The notes: generated from the sequence alone by a model not told the origin. A DNA stretch of 64,000 bases from Massilia antarctica (GCF_015689335.1 NZ_CP065053.1:3286001-3350000), one strand, 5' to 3'; positions 8,537-18,211 are shown, numbered from the stretch's first letter. Numbers and translations are program-made.

Positions 8537-9475
8537 ATGCTTGCCTATCTCCTGCGCCGCCTGTGGCAGATGCTGCCCACCATGGCCGGTGTCGTGCTGC
8601 TGGTGTTCATCTTGTTTAACTGGATTGGCGGCGATCCCGCGTATCTGCTCGCCGGCAAGATGTCCGATGCCGCCGAGATCGAGAATATCCGGCGCCAGCT
8701 CGGCACCGACCAGCCGATGCACGTGCAGCTATGGATCTTCGTCAGGCAGATCCTGACCTTCGACTTCGGCAACGCCTGGAGTACGGGCGAGCCGGTCTCG
8801 CGCATCATCGCCAGCCGGCTGGGACCATCCTTGACGGTACTCATTCCCCTGACCGTGATCGAGACCGTGACCGGCATCGCGCTGGCCCTGGCCGTGGCCT
8901 TCGTGCGCGGCTCGCTGACCGACCGCGTGGTGATGATTTCCTGCACGGTCGGCATGTCAGTCAGTATGTTGGTGTACATCATCGCCTTCCAGTACGGCCT
9001 GGCCTACAAAATGGGCCTGTTTCCGGTGCAGGGCTGGGGTACGGGACTGGGCGAGAACCTGCTGCGCTATGCGGCGCTGCCGGTGCTGATCGGGCTGGCT
9101 GTGTCGATCGCCCCGACCCTGCGCCTGTACCGCAGTTTCGTGCTCGACGAAGTGCACCAGGACTACGTGCGCACGGCGCGCGCCAAGGGGCTGTCCGAAC
9201 GGCGCATCATGTGGGTGCACGTGCTGCGCAACGCCGCCATTCCCATCATCACGCACGTGATGGCGAACCTGCCGGCGCTGCTGATCGGCGCGTTCTTGCT
9301 GGAACGGTTTTTCGGCATTCCCGGCATCGGGCGCGAAGTCATTCTCGCGGTCGAGCGCAGCGATTTTCCGGTGATCAAAGCCATCACCGTGGTGGTCGCC
9401 GCCGCCACCATGGTCTTCAATTTGCTGGCCGACCTGCTGTACAAGGCGGTCGATCCGCGCGTGCAGCTCGCATGA
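8537..9475 (+). CDS. ABC transporter permease, oligopeptide/dipeptide (DppB/OppB) type
   Basis: 312 residues, the usual length for the family. The N-terminus has the LRRLWQMLPTM … FNWIGGDPAYLLAG pattern of DppB/OppB-type permeases. Several membrane segments follow, and the cytoplasmic EAA loop (DYVRTARAKGLSERRIMWVHVLRNA, written in two parts: residues 209-220 and 221-233) precedes FFGIPGIGRE at 258-267. It forms one half of the inner-membrane channel. It is the first gene of a three-gene operon and overlaps the next permease by 4 bases (ATGA). No substrate-binding protein gene is beside it, unlike most importers of this class. Confidence 0.92.
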   Translation: MLAYLLRRLWQMLPTMAGVVLLVFILFNWIGGDPAYLLAGKMSDAAEIENIRRQLGTDQPMHVQLWIFVRQILTFDFGNAWSTGEPVSRIIASRLGPSLTVLIPLTVIETVTGIALALAVAFVRGSLTDRVVMISCTVGMSVSMLVYIIAFQYGLAYKMGLFPVQGWGTGLGENLLRYAALPVLIGLAVSIAPTLRLYRSFVLDEVHQDYVRTARAKGLSERRIMWVHVLRNAAIPIITHVMANLPALLIGAFLLERFFGIPGIGREVILAVERSDFPVIKAITVVVAAATMVFNLLADLLYKAVDPRVQLA

Positions 9476-10518
9476 GCTCCGGCGCGCCAGCGGGCGGCAT
9501 GGATCACAGGCCGGCGGGCCTGTGGACCCTGGCCATGCGGCGCCTGCGCGCCGACCGGATCGCGATGCTGTCGCTGGGCGTGGTGGCGCTGTTCCTGGCC
9601 ATGCTGACCCTCTCGCTCATGGGCGTCGTCGCCGCCGGCTGGGAAGAGGAGGTGGCGGCCACCTATGCGCCGCCATCGTTCATCGGCCCCGACGGGTTGA
9701 TGCGGGATTTGATGCGGCAGGGCGCCGGCACGGCGCCAACGGCGCCGCCGGCCAACGTGTTCGATCCGCTGGCCGCCGATATCGCCGCGATTATCGAAGA
9801 ACAGGGCGCCGCCATCACCGCTCCGCCGCCGCCGCGCCTGGCCACCCTGGCGTTCGGGGCCGACAAATGGGGGCACGACGTCCTGCTCAAAACCATCAAG
9901 GGCGGCGAAACCTCGATCGTGGTGGGGCTGGCGGCGGCGCTGCTGGCCGTGGCGCTGGGCACCTTGTTCGGCGCCTTCTCCGGCTACTTCGGCGGCGTGG
10001 TCGACGACCTGTTCAACTGGCTCTACAATGTGTTCACCTCGATTCCGCCGATCCTGATGATCCTGGCGGTGGCCGCCGTGCTGCAGCACAAGGGCGTGAC
10101 CACCATCGTGCTTATTCTCGGGCTGACCGGCTGGACCGGGCCGTACCGCCTGATCCGCGCCGAGTACATGAAGCACAAGGGGCGCGAGTACGTGATGGCG
10201 GCCGACGCCATCGGCGCTTCGCACTGGCGCAAGATGTTCTCGCATATTTTTCCGAACGTCAGCCATGTGGCGCTGGTGCAGCTGTCGATCCTGGCGGTGG
10301 GCTTCATCAAGGCCGAAGTGATTCTCAGTTTCCTCGGCTTCGGGGTGCCGGTCGGCGTGGTGTCCTGGGGGAGCATGCTGAACGAAGCGCAGAACGAACT
10401 GATCCTCGGTAAATGGTGGCAGCTGACCGCCGCCGCCACCGCCATGGCGCTGCTGGTGACGGCGTTTTCGCTGTTGACCGATGCGCTGCGCGATGCGCTC
10501 GATCCGACACTCACATAG
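9472..10518 (+). CDS. ABC transporter permease, DppC/YejE type
   Basis: 348 residues, starting at the ATG inside the stop of the previous gene. One membrane helix (about 30-52) is followed by a long periplasmic stretch (about 55-135) with a Pro/Ala-rich segment, then FGADKWGHDVLLKTIKGG, which matches the GTDxxGRDVxSR region of DppC relatives. The EAA loop is at about 231-260 (EYMKHKGREYVMAADAIGAS onward). The enlarged periplasmic loop is more like YejE than classic DppC. It pairs with the upstream permease. Confidence is high in the family, low in the substrate. Confidence 0.91.
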   Translation: MSSGAPAGGMDHRPAGLWTLAMRRLRADRIAMLSLGVVALFLAMLTLSLMGVVAAGWEEEVAATYAPPSFIGPDGLMRDLMRQGAGTAPTAPPANVFDPLAADIAAIIEEQGAAITAPPPPRLATLAFGADKWGHDVLLKTIKGGETSIVVGLAAALLAVALGTLFGAFSGYFGGVVDDLFNWLYNVFTSIPPILMILAVAAVLQHKGVTTIVLILGLTGWTGPYRLIRAEYMKHKGREYVMAADAIGASHWRKMFSHIFPNVSHVALVQLSILAVGFIKAEVILSFLGFGVPVGVVSWGSMLNEAQNELILGKWWQLTAAATAMALLVTAFSLLTDALRDALDPTLT

Positions 10519-10527
10519 AAGGCCCGC

Positions 10528-12204
10528 ATGCTGCTGCAAGTAGAGAACCTGCGCATTGCCTTCTGCATCGACAAGCACACCACGGCCGAGGCGGTGCACG
10601 GCGTGTCGTTCGCGGTGCCGCGCAACACGACCGTCGCGCTGGTGGGCGAGTCCGGCAGCGGCAAGTCGGTCAGCGCGCTCGCGGTGATGGGTTTGCTGGC
10701 GCCGGAAACGACCTTGATCGATCCGGCCTCGAGCATCGTGTTCGACGGGCGCGAGCTGCTGGCGCTGCCCGCCAGGGAGCGGCGCCGCCTGTGCGGCAAG
10801 GAAATCGCGATGATCTTCCAGGAGCCGATGTCCTCGCTCAATCCTGTGCTCACGGTCGGCTACCAGATCGGTGAAGTGCTGCGCCTGCACATGGGCCTGA
10901 GCGCCAGGCAGGCGCGGGCGCGAACCCTGGCCTTGCTCGATGAGGTGGGCATGCCGGACCCGGCCCGCAAGATCGACGCCTATCCCGGCCAGCTGTCGGG
11001 CGGCCAGCAGCAGCGCGTGATGATCGCCATGGCGATCGCGTGCGAGCCGGCCCTGCTGATCGCCGACGAGCCGACCACCGCGCTCGACGTCACCATCCAG
11101 AAGCAGATCATGGCGCTGATCGCGCGCCTGCAACAGCGGCGCGCCATGTCGGTGCTGTTCATCACGCACGACCTGGGACTGGTCGGCGAGATTGCCGACC
11201 ACGTCATCGTGATGCGCCACGGCGAGGTGCGCGAGCAGGGCCTGGCGCAACAGGTGCTCGAGCAGCCGGCGGACGCCTACACGCGCGCGCTGCTGCATTG
11301 CCGCCCGCGGCTGGACCGGCGTCCGCTGCGCCTGCCGGTGCTGGACGATTACCTGGACCATCAGTTGGAAGTGCCCGAGCAGGCCGCCGCAGCGCAGCGC
11401 GTGCGTGGCTACGCCGCGGGTGACGAGGAAGTGCTGGTCGTGCGCAAGCTGAGCAAGAGCTTTTATGCACGTGAGGGCTTGTTCGGCCAGCGCGAAATGC
11501 GCGCGCTCAGCGACGTCTCGTTCACCCTGGCGCGCGGCAAGACCTTGGGTGTGGTGGGCGAGTCGGGCTCGGGCAAGAGCACGCTCGGACTGACCCTGCT
11601 GCGGCTGCACCGGGCCAGCGGCGGCAGCGCGATCTTCGACGGCAAGGACCTGATCGGCATGGCGGCGCGCGATTTTCTGCCCTACAAGCGGCGCATCCAG
11701 ATCGTGTTTCAAAACCCCTACGCCTCGCTCAATCCGCGCTTCACGGTGGGGCAGATCCTGTTGGAGCCGATGCGCATCCACCGCATCGGCGCCCATGACG
11801 GCGAGCGCACGGCCATGGCGCTGCAACTGCTCGACAAGGTGGGTTTGCCGGCGCAGGCGATGCAGCGCTATCCGCACGAATTTTCGGGCGGGCAGCGCCA
11901 GCGCGTCGCCATTGCACGCTGCCTGACCATGCGTCCGGAGATTCTCGTGTGCGACGAATCGGTGTCGGCGCTCGACGTGTCGGTGCAGGCGCAGGTACTC
12001 AATCTGCTGCAAGACTTGCAGGACGAATACCGCATGAGCTACATCTTCATTTCGCACGACCTGTCGGTGGTGAAGTACATGGCCGACCGGGTCATGGTGA
12101 TGCGCGCGGGCGAGGTGGTGGAAATGGCCGATTCCGACGAGCTGTATCGCCATCCGCAGCATGCGTACACCAGGGCCTTGCTGGCGGCGATTCCACGCGC
12201 CTGA
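10528..12204 (+). CDS. ABC transporter ATP-binding protein with two fused ATPase domains (DppD-DppF / YejF type)
   Basis: 558 residues with two complete nucleotide-binding domains. The first has Walker A GESGSGKS (40-47), LSGGQ (157-161) and Walker B LLIADEP (177-182). The second has Walker A GESGSGKS (344-351) and [11 protein letters not shown] near 455. Both have the H-loop THD / SHD. A linker near 255-300 carries the oligopeptide-transporter C-terminal region of domain one. One polypeptide therefore supplies both ATPase subunits, as in YejF or GsiA. It lies 9 bases after the second permease and ends the operon. Confidence 0.94.
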   Translation: MLLQVENLRIAFCIDKHTTAEAVHGVSFAVPRNTTVALVGESGSGKSVSALAVMGLLAPETTLIDPASSIVFDGRELLALPARERRRLCGKEIAMIFQEPMSSLNPVLTVGYQIGEVLRLHMGLSARQARARTLALLDEVGMPDPARKIDAYPGQLSGGQQQRVMIAMAIACEPALLIADEPTTALDVTIQKQIMALIARLQQRRAMSVLFITHDLGLVGEIADHVIVMRHGEVREQGLAQQVLEQPADAYTRALLHCRPRLDRRPLRLPVLDDYLDHQLEVPEQAAAAQRVRGYAAGDEEVLVVRKLSKSFYAREGLFGQREMRALSDVSFTLARGKTLGVVGESGSGKSTLGLTLLRLHRASGGSAIFDGKDLIGMAARDFLPYKRRIQIVFQNPYASLNPRFTVGQILLEPMRIHRIGAHDGERTAMALQLLDKVGLPAQAMQRYPHEFSGGQRQRVAIARCLTMRPEILVCDESVSALDVSVQAQVLNLLQDLQDEYRMSYIFISHDLSVVKYMADRVMVMRAGEVVEMADSDELYRHPQHAYTRALLAAIPRA

Positions 12205-12282
12205 CGCCGTGCATGCCGCAGGGCGGCTGCCGCAATGCCGGTTGCGGGCGATGTGCGGCGCGTTTTCGGCTAAGATAGCGGC

Positions 12283-13230
12283 ATGCCCAATCTTATCGAC
12301 ATGCTTCAGCTCTACGGTGTGCTCATCGTGTTTGCCCTCGTACTGGTCGAGCAAATCGGGCTGCCGATTCCCGCCTTCCCCATCCTGATCGTGGCCGGCG
12401 CGCTGGCCGCGGGCGGCGAGATCAGCTGGCCGATGTGCCTGGCCGTGAGCATCGGCGCCTGCCTGATCAGCGACGTGTTCTGGTTCAACGCGGGGCGCTT
12501 TTACGGCAAGCGCATCCTGCGGCTGCTGTGCAAAATCTCGCTTTCGCCCGACTACTGCGTCAGCCAGACCGAAGACCGCTTCAAGCGCTTCGGTCCCAAA
12601 TCCTTGATGGTCGCCAAGTTCATTCCGGGCTTCAATATCATTGCCTCGCCCATGTCCGGCGCACTGGGCGTGAGCACGCCGCGCTTCCTGGCCTTCAGCA
12701 TGACCGGCAGCCTGTTGTGGAGCGGCACCGGGATCGCCATCGGCGCCATCTTCCACAGCAGCGTCGACAAAGTGCTGGCCATGCTCGAAGACATGGGCGG
12801 CACCGCCCTGATGGTCTTGCTGACCTTGCTTGCCCTGTTCGTCTTGTACAAGTACATCGAACGGCGCCGCTTCCGCCAGGGCATGCAGATCGAGCGCATC
12901 AGCATGAGCGAGCTGGTCCAGCTGATTCGCGGCGGGGAACAGCCGATCATCGTCGACGCCCGCAGCGTCACCGCCCAGCAGCTCGAACAAGCCGTGCCCG
13001 GCGCGTTGATCTACAACGCCCGCGCGCCCGACAGCTTCATGGCGCTGCTCGACAAGGAACGCCACATCGTCGTCTATTGCAGCTGCCCGAACGATGTCAC
13101 GGCGGCCCAGGTCGCCAAGCTACTGATTTCCAAGGGCTACCACCGTGCCCGACCCCTGCATGGCGGACTGGACGCATGGAACGCCCACCACAGCGGCGCG
13201 AGCGACCCGCAAACTGCCCACGTCGGCTGA
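12283..13230 (+). CDS. DedA-family membrane protein fused to a rhodanese domain
   Basis: 315 residues. Residues 1-190 are a DedA/VTT-type membrane protein: VEQIGLPIPAFPIL (22-35), a re-entrant-type glycine-rich segment, FIPGFNIIASPMSGALG (113-129) and a final helix at 174-189. Residues 205-305 form a rhodanese-like domain with VDAR (224-227) and a putative catalytic loop YCSCPND, Cys266 and Cys268. DedA proteins are linked to lipid-carrier recycling and proton-dependent transport; the rhodanese domain would face the cytoplasm and may sense or carry sulfur or redox signals. It stands 78 bases downstream of the ABC operon and may be transcribed separately. Confidence 0.9.
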   Translation: MPNLIDMLQLYGVLIVFALVLVEQIGLPIPAFPILIVAGALAAGGEISWPMCLAVSIGACLISDVFWFNAGRFYGKRILRLLCKISLSPDYCVSQTEDRFKRFGPKSLMVAKFIPGFNIIASPMSGALGVSTPRFLAFSMTGSLLWSGTGIAIGAIFHSSVDKVLAMLEDMGGTALMVLLTLLALFVLYKYIERRRFRQGMQIERISMSELVQLIRGGEQPIIVDARSVTAQQLEQAVPGALIYNARAPDSFMALLDKERHIVVYCSCPNDVTAAQVAKLLISKGYHRARPLHGGLDAWNAHHSGASDPQTAHVG

Positions 13231-13381
13231 TCACGCGACATCCAGCCCCGTTTCGTCCCCGCTGCGCGTACCTATACTACGGACAAGGTTGCCTGAACTC
13301 GGCTTGATGCAAGAATTTTCCCTATTAATGTACTAAAACTACAAAGAAAGCTTGCACCTTGGGCATGTGATCCATTAAGCT

Positions 13382-13406
13382 TGGCGAGTCCATAGAACAC
13401 TCGCCA
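13382..13406 (+). promoter_or_regulatory. Stem-loop occupying the ribosome-binding region of glk
   Basis: TGGCGAGT and ACTCGCCA form a perfect 8-bp stem with a 9-base loop, ending 2 bases before the glk ATG. No Shine-Dalgarno sequence is visible in the usual window, so this hairpin sits where ribosomes bind and may limit translation. Confidence 0.4.
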
Positions 13407-13408
13407 CC

Positions 13409-14434
13409 ATGACTCAGCAATACACCGCGCCATCTTCTGTTTCCCCGTCCCCTGGCTACGCTGACGGGCCGCGCCTGCTGGCAGACATCGGCGGCACCAA
13501 CGCCCGCTTCGCGCTGGAGACTGCTCCCGGGCAGACCGGCCTGATCGATGTCCTGCCCTGTGCCGACTATCCGACCCTGGCCGATGCATTGCGCGCCTAC
13601 CTCGGCTCGCCGAAGCTGCTTGCCGCCGGCGTGGGCGCCTTGCGTCACGCGGCGCTGGCCATCGCCAACCCCATCACCGGCGACCTGGTGCGCATGACCA
13701 ACCATCACTGGGAGTTTTCGATCGCCGCCTTGCGGCTCGAATGCGGCTTCGAGACCCTGGAAGTGGTCAACGACTTTACCGCGCTGGCACGGGCCTTGCC
13801 GCACCTGGCCGCTGCCCAGAAACAGCAGGTCGGCGGCGGCGTGGCGCGTGCGCATACGCCGCTGGGGCTGGTCGGGGCCGGGACCGGGCTGGGCGTGTCG
13901 GGGCTGATTCCGGCCGGCGACAGCTGGACCGCCTTGCTCAGCGAAGGCGGGCACGTGACGTTTTCGCCGGCCAACGAGACCGAAGTGGCGATCTTGCAGT
14001 TCGCGTGGCGCCAGTACGAGCACGTCTCGGCCGAGCGCATGCTGTCGGGCGACGGTATCGAGCTGATCTACCGCGCGCTGGCGCACCATACGGGCCACGT
14101 GGCGCAGGAGCTGGACGCGCCCGAGATCTCGCGGCGCGCGCTGGCGGGGGAGTGCGCCCTGTGCGACCGGGCGATCGAAACCTTTTGCGGCATGCTCGGC
14201 ACGGTGGCCGGCAACCTGGCGGTCACCTTGGGGGCGCAGGGCGGCATCTATATAGGTGGCGGGATTGTGCCGCGCCTGGGCGAGCGCTTCGCGCGGTCGT
14301 GCTTCCGCAGCCGTTTCGAGCAGAAAGGGCGCTTCGTCAGCTACCTGGCGCAAGTGCCGACGTTCGTGATTACGGCCGAGTATCCCGCCTTCCTGGGCGT
14401 GTCCGCCATCCTCGCCGAAAAGCTCGGCAGCTAG
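13409..14434 (+). CDS. glk: Glucokinase
   Basis: 341 residues, close to the bacterial Glk family (about 320) plus a short N-terminal extension. The ATP-binding phosphate-1 motif [14 protein letters not shown] is at 23-36, the catalytic Asp is in [12 protein letters not shown] (Asp122), and the second glycine motif GAGTGLG is at 156-162. It phosphorylates glucose to glucose-6-phosphate in the cytoplasm. No other in-frame ATG exists before the catalytic core, so the start at 13409 is retained despite the missing Shine-Dalgarno sequence. It appears to be a single-gene unit between the DedA gene and a repeat-rich spacer. Confidence 0.95.
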   Translation: MTQQYTAPSSVSPSPGYADGPRLLADIGGTNARFALETAPGQTGLIDVLPCADYPTLADALRAYLGSPKLLAAGVGALRHAALAIANPITGDLVRMTNHHWEFSIAALRLECGFETLEVVNDFTALARALPHLAAAQKQQVGGGVARAHTPLGLVGAGTGLGVSGLIPAGDSWTALLSEGGHVTFSPANETEVAILQFAWRQYEHVSAERMLSGDGIELIYRALAHHTGHVAQELDAPEISRRALAGECALCDRAIETFCGMLGTVAGNLAVTLGAQGGIYIGGGIVPRLGERFARSCFRSRFEQKGRFVSYLAQVPTFVITAEYPAFLGVSAILAEKLGS

Positions 14435-14478
14435 GAAATTTCCCCACGAACGAAGCCTTTTCCCTCACAAACTCCCAC

Positions 14479-14560
14479 AACCGGGGTCTGACCTCTGATT
14501 AGCAATTCGTGCATTTCAAGGAATTTCCCAGCACCGGGGTCTGACCTCTGATTAGCAATT
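14479..14560 (+). repeat. Two forward copies of the CCGGGGTCTGACC repeat (locus 1, left)
   Basis: Copies at 14479-14507 and 14533-14560 share the 20-base core CCGGGGTCTGACCTCTGATT plus a tail AGCAATT specific to this locus. The core contains the small palindrome GGTC-T-GACC. Confidence 0.9.
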
Positions 14561-14697
14561 AATTGCGAAATCCACCGAGGTAAACGAGATTTCGGCACGG
14601 TCGCTGTCTGAGAAATGGGCCATGGCGCATCGCGTTCATAGGGCGGCGGCGGAACTGGCGCGGGCGGCCGCTTTATCTTGCATCCTCCACGCAACTC

Positions 14698-14788
14698 ATT
14701 GCTAATCAGAGGTCAGACCCCGGTTTGGGGGTGTTTTGCAGCCGGCGGGCAATTTATTGCTAATCAGAGGTCAGACCCCGGTTTGGGG
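14698..14788 (-). repeat. Two inverted copies of the CCGGGGTCTGACC repeat (locus 1, right)
   Basis: Copies at 14698-14725 and 14756-14788 are the reverse complement of the left pair, including the AATTGCT tail, and extend into TTGGGG. Together with the left pair they bracket about 137 bases and could form a long stem. Confidence 0.9.
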
Positions 14789-14838
14789 TGCTGGCCATTT
14801 TGGTGCATGGCATTTGCGGGCGATTCCGACGCCGCTGC

Positions 14839-14869
14839 TTGTCCTTTTCGCGCTTTTATCAGGTACAAT
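14839..14869 (+). promoter_or_regulatory. Possible promoter upstream of scpB
   Basis: TTGTCC and TACAAT are separated by 19 bases, slightly long. It is the best sigma-70-like pair between the repeat cluster and scpB and would drive the small open frame at 14890 and scpB-rluB. Confidence 0.3.
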
Positions 14870-14889
14870 GGCCGCAGTTGGAGGAAACG

Positions 14890-15033
14890 ATGTCGATCGT
14901 TCGTGTAGTGCGCGCCCGGAGCTTGGCCTCCCTGCCGCTGCGGCGAACCAGCGTTTCTCTTGAAAATCAACGGTTTAGCCTCGCCAGGTATGCAGGTGAC
15001 CGTGTGGCAGGGTTCGCATCTCGCCACCAGTAA
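14890..15033 (+). CDS. Possible small protein or leader peptide upstream of scpB
   Basis: 47 codons, Arg-rich (MSIVRVVRARSLASLPLRR at the start), preceded by GGAGGAAAC at ideal spacing, which is a stronger ribosome-binding site than that of scpB itself. No family is recognised. It could be a real small protein, a translated leader, or a chance frame; another overlapping frame also runs here. Confidence 0.25.
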   Translation: MSIVRVVRARSLASLPLRRTSVSLENQRFSLARYAGDRVAGFASRHQ

Positions 15034-15195
15034 TATTCCCGCCCAGCGCGCTTCGTCCCGGGCGACGGATTCCAGTTTCAACGTGTTTATCTGCAAAATG
15101 GCGTCATTCTGTGGCGCGCGCTGCCATGCGTTGAGTGGTATTTGTTTGATTTTTTCTCTGCAGACCTAATTGCAACATCCGCACACGACATCGTT

Positions 15196-15999
15196 ATGAA
15201 TACTGATGAGGCCAAACAGGTCCTCGAAACCGCTTTGCTCTGTGCGCGCGAGCCCATGTCGATTCATGGCATGAAGAAGCTGTTCGTCGATGTCGATGAC
15301 CATGGCCGCCCGATCGGCGCCGGGGTCGGCGCCGATACCATCAAGATCATGCTGGAAGAATTGCGCCGCGATTGGAGCGAGCGCGGCATCGAAATCGTCA
15401 GCCTGGCCAGTGGCTGGCGCTTCCAGAGCCGCCCGGAAATGAAGCAGTATCTCGATCGCCTGAGCCCGGAAAAGCCGCAGAAGTATTCGCGCGCGACCCT
15501 GGAAACCCTGGCGATCATCGCGTATCGCCAGCCAGTCACCCGCGGCGATATCGAAGAAATCCGCGGCGTTGCCGTCAATTCGCAGACGATCAAGATGCTG
15601 GAAGACCGCGGCTGGATCGATGCCATCGGCTACCGCGATGTGATCGGCCGCCCGGCTTTGCTGGGCACGACCAAGCAGTTCCTTGACGATTTGGGCTTGA
15701 ATTCGCTGTCCCAGCTGCCTGCGTTGCAGCAAATCAGCGACATGCCGGGCGGTCACGAAATGGAAGCACTCGAGGCGGCCTTGCAGGAAAATTTTGATAA
15801 AGCGGCGGCCTCGGAGGCCGCAAACGACGATGGTGCAGGTAGCGGCGACGCGCGGGAAGACTTTCCTTCCGCCGTCGCGGATGCGGCCGGCTCCGATACT
15901 TCATCTCTTGAAGTCCTCATTCACGACCCTGCGCCAGAAATAACGGTTGACGCTGCGCCAGGTCAGCACAACCAAGAAACGAATAATGAATCCAACTAA
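15196..15999 (+). CDS. scpB: Segregation and condensation protein B
   Basis: 267 residues. ScpB is a dimeric winged-helix partner of ScpA and Smc in the bacterial condensin complex. The core [20 protein letters not shown] begins the first winged-helix domain, and [20 protein letters not shown] with [20 protein letters not shown] marks the second, both strongly conserved in the family. The tail after about residue 195 is acidic and low in complexity. The start at MNTDEAK is preferred over an upstream ATG at 15142, whose extra 18 residues are not family-like. It overlaps rluB by 14 bases. scpA is not in the window. Confidence 0.93.
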   Translation: MNTDEAKQVLETALLCAREPMSIHGMKKLFVDVDDHGRPIGAGVGADTIKIMLEELRRDWSERGIEIVSLASGWRFQSRPEMKQYLDRLSPEKPQKYSRATLETLAIIAYRQPVTRGDIEEIRGVAVNSQTIKMLEDRGWIDAIGYRDVIGRPALLGTTKQFLDDLGLNSLSQLPALQQISDMPGGHEMEALEAALQENFDKAAASEAANDDGAGSGDAREDFPSAVADAAGSDTSSLEVLIHDPAPEITVDAAPGQHNQETNNESN

Positions 16000-18091
16000 A
16001 CCGACTGAGACAAGTAGCGCCGACGTAACAGGCATGGATGAGGCCGTAACCAAGCCGAAACGCCGCACCAAGGCACAGATAGAGGCGGACGCCGCCGCCG
16101 GCATCGACGCGCCGAAACCGAAGCGCGCCGCCGCCAGGAAGGCCGCCGTCGAAGGCGAGGCCGCCGTACCAGCCCAGGCCGACGCGCCAGGCGATTCGCC
16201 AGCCGAGGCCAAGGCTGCGGCCAAGCCGCGGGCCAGGAAAGCCGTCGCCGTGGCGGCGGATGCGTCCGCCCCTGCCGCCGCCGTCGCACCGGTTGCCGCT
16301 GCCCCGGCGGCCGCGCCCGCAAGCGCAGCGCCGCTCGCCGACGCGCCAGTCCCGGCCGCCCGCAAGCCGCGCGCGCCAAAAGCAGTCGCCGCCGAGGCCG
16401 CGCCTGCGCCGGCAAGCGATGCCGCTCCAGCCGACGGCGCCGCGCCTGCGAACCAGGAACGCGGTCCACGTCCGCCACGCGGTCCGCGCCAGATGCGCGA
16501 ACTGCGCGGCCAGCGCGAAGCGCGCGTCCAGATGGAGCGCGCCGAATCGGGCGAGCCGGAGGTGGTCGCAGAAGCACCCGCCGAGCCGGTGGTCCGCCCT
16601 GAGCGCGGTGCGCGCCCCGAGCGCAGCCTCGATGCCAAGCCGCGCGTGAAAAAGAACAAAAAAGGCAATCCGGGCTTGCAGCATCACGGCAAGAACAAGA
16701 TGAACGATGCCGATGCCGCGTTTTCGTACGTGACCTCGGACGCCTTCGACGCCAACGATGGCGGCCGCGCGCAGCCGGCCAAGCTGGTGCGCCGCGACCT
16801 GACCTCCGACGACGACGCGCCGAAGCTGCACAAGGTGCTGGCCGAAGCCGGTCTCGGTTCGCGCCGCGACATGGAAGACCTGATCGTCGCCGGGCGCGTT
16901 TCGGTCAATGGCGAGCCGGCCCACATCGGCCAGCGCATCCTGCCGACCGACGCCGTGCGCATCAACGGCAAGCTGATTCACCGCAAGGTCACCAGCAAGC
17001 CGCCGCGCGTGCTGGTGTACCACAAGCCGGCCGGCGAAATCGTCAGCCATGACGATCCGGAAGGCCGTCCTTCGGTGTTCGACCGCTTGCCGACCATGAA
17101 AGCCGGCAAATGGCTGGCCGTCGGCCGCCTCGACTTCAATACCGAAGGCTTGCTGCTGTTTACGACCTCGGGTGACCTGGCCAACCGCCTGATGCACCCG
17201 CGCTACAACATCGACCGCGAGTACGCCGTGCGTACCCTGGGCGAGCTGGAAGAGGGCATGCGCCAGAAGCTGCTGGCCGGCGTCGAGCTCGACGACGGCG
17301 TGGCGTCCTTCACCAAGATCGCCGACGGCGGCGGCGAGGGCATCAACAAATGGTACCGCGTGGTCATCGGCGAAGGCCGCAACCGCGAGGTGCGCCGCAT
17401 GTTCGAAGCGATCGGCCTGACCGTCTCGCGCCTGATCCGTACCCGCTACGGCATCATGACCCTGCCAAGCAACCTCAAGCGCGGTCGCTGGGATGAGATG
17501 GAAGAAAACACCGTGCGCGACTTGCTGGTCGCATTTGGCGTCGAGAAGAAGGGCGCCGGCGCCGATGCGCGCGGTCCGAAAGGCCGCGGCGAGGCCAAGC
17601 CGCGCAGCGATGAAGACAAGCGTTCCGATGGTAACCGCATCGATCGGGTCGACGCCAACCGCAATGCCGATCCGTTTGGTCCGCCAAACGGACGTGGCGG
17701 CGCGGGACGCGGCGCCGGTGGCCGTCCGCAGGGACGTCCGGGTGGCGCCGGCGGCATGGGCGGCATGGGCGGCCAGCCGCGCAGCGCCGGCGGTTTCGAT
17801 GGCCAGAGCCGTGGCCAGGGTCGTCCGCAGGGTGATGGCCAGCCGCGTTCGGCGCGTCCGCAGGGCGATGCGCAGCCGCGCAGCGGCCGTCCGGGTGGCG
17901 GCAATGGTGGCAATGGCGGCAATGGCGGCAATGGTGGTAACGGCGGCGGGGCCAAGGGGCCGCGTCAGCCCGATCCGCTGCAAACGACCTTCGGTTTCGG
18001 CAATGCCGGCGGCGGTAATCGCCGTCCGCAGGGTCCGCAAGGCCCGCGCAGCGCCGATCACGGCATGCCGCGCCGCGGTCGCCGGGGTTAA
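15986..18091 (+). CDS. rluB: 23S rRNA pseudouridine synthase B with long low-complexity extensions
   Basis: 701 residues, more than twice the length of E. coli RluB (about 290). The catalytic body is normal: an S4 RNA-binding domain starting near residue 281 ([15 protein letters not shown]) and the pseudouridine synthase domain with the catalytic Asp in [13 protein letters not shown] near 382. It should modify U2605 of 23S rRNA. The first 280 residues are rich in Ala, Pro, Lys and Arg. The region after about 525 is Gly/Arg/Gln-rich and includes a GNGGNGG run. These arms look like disordered RNA-binding tails. The ATG overlaps the end of scpB, indicating translational coupling. Confidence 0.94.
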   Translation: MNPTKPTETSSADVTGMDEAVTKPKRRTKAQIEADAAAGIDAPKPKRAAARKAAVEGEAAVPAQADAPGDSPAEAKAAAKPRARKAVAVAADASAPAAAVAPVAAAPAAAPASAAPLADAPVPAARKPRAPKAVAAEAAPAPASDAAPADGAAPANQERGPRPPRGPRQMRELRGQREARVQMERAESGEPEVVAEAPAEPVVRPERGARPERSLDAKPRVKKNKKGNPGLQHHGKNKMNDADAAFSYVTSDAFDANDGGRAQPAKLVRRDLTSDDDAPKLHKVLAEAGLGSRRDMEDLIVAGRVSVNGEPAHIGQRILPTDAVRINGKLIHRKVTSKPPRVLVYHKPAGEIVSHDDPEGRPSVFDRLPTMKAGKWLAVGRLDFNTEGLLLFTTSGDLANRLMHPRYNIDREYAVRTLGELEEGMRQKLLAGVELDDGVASFTKIADGGGEGINKWYRVVIGEGRNREVRRMFEAIGLTVSRLIRTRYGIMTLPSNLKRGRWDEMEENTVRDLLVAFGVEKKGAGADARGPKGRGEAKPRSDEDKRSDGNRIDRVDANRNADPFGPPNGRGGAGRGAGGRPQGRPGGAGGMGGMGGQPRSAGGFDGQSRGQGRPQGDGQPRSARPQGDAQPRSGRPGGGNGGNGGNGGNGGNGGGAKGPRQPDPLQTTFGFGNAGGGNRRPQGPQGPRSADHGMPRRGRRG
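17900..17944 (+). repeat. 9-base tandem repeat inside rluB
   Basis: Five copies of GGCAATGG(T/C) (the last one GGTAACGGC) encode a Gly-Asn-Gly run. Such in-frame repeats can change copy number without shifting the frame. Confidence 0.85.
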
Positions 18092-18124
18092 GCGCTAGCT
18101 CGTCGTTCCCGTAGCCATGGACAC

Positions 18125-18211
18125 GTCGTTCCCGCGCAGGCGGGAACCCAAGCTCGACGCGTAGCCACAGGCGACTCCGCAAACTTGGGTTCCCGCCTGC
18201 GCGGGAACGAC
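18125..18211. repeat. ATTCCCGC-type hairpin element (GTTCCCG variant)
   Basis: Perfect 28-base inverted arms (18125-18152 and 18184-18211), each built around TTCCCGCGCAGGCGGGAA, enclose 31 bases. A truncated half-copy precedes it at 18101-18111. It lies just after rluB and is the same family as the elements near 23570 and 25600. Confidence 0.9.

Larger units (their letters stand above)
14435..15195. other. Repeat-bearing intergenic region between glk and scpB
   Basis: This 761-base region holds two forward and two inverted copies of the GGGGTCTGACC repeat in its first half, a possible promoter (14839-14869) and one short open frame with a good ribosome-binding site (14890-15033). The remainder shows no recognisable gene. 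Confidence 0.6.

Noticed and set aside
9163..13065. A 1300-codon open frame on the minus strand across the ABC importer and DedA genes
   Set aside because: It is opposite well-supported plus-strand genes, its product is a low-information mix rich in Ala, Arg, Gln, His and Gly, and such long antisense frames are common in GC-rich DNA.
14479..14788. CRISPR array
   Set aside because: The repeats are irregularly spaced, in both orientations, with no uniform spacers and no cas gene nearby.
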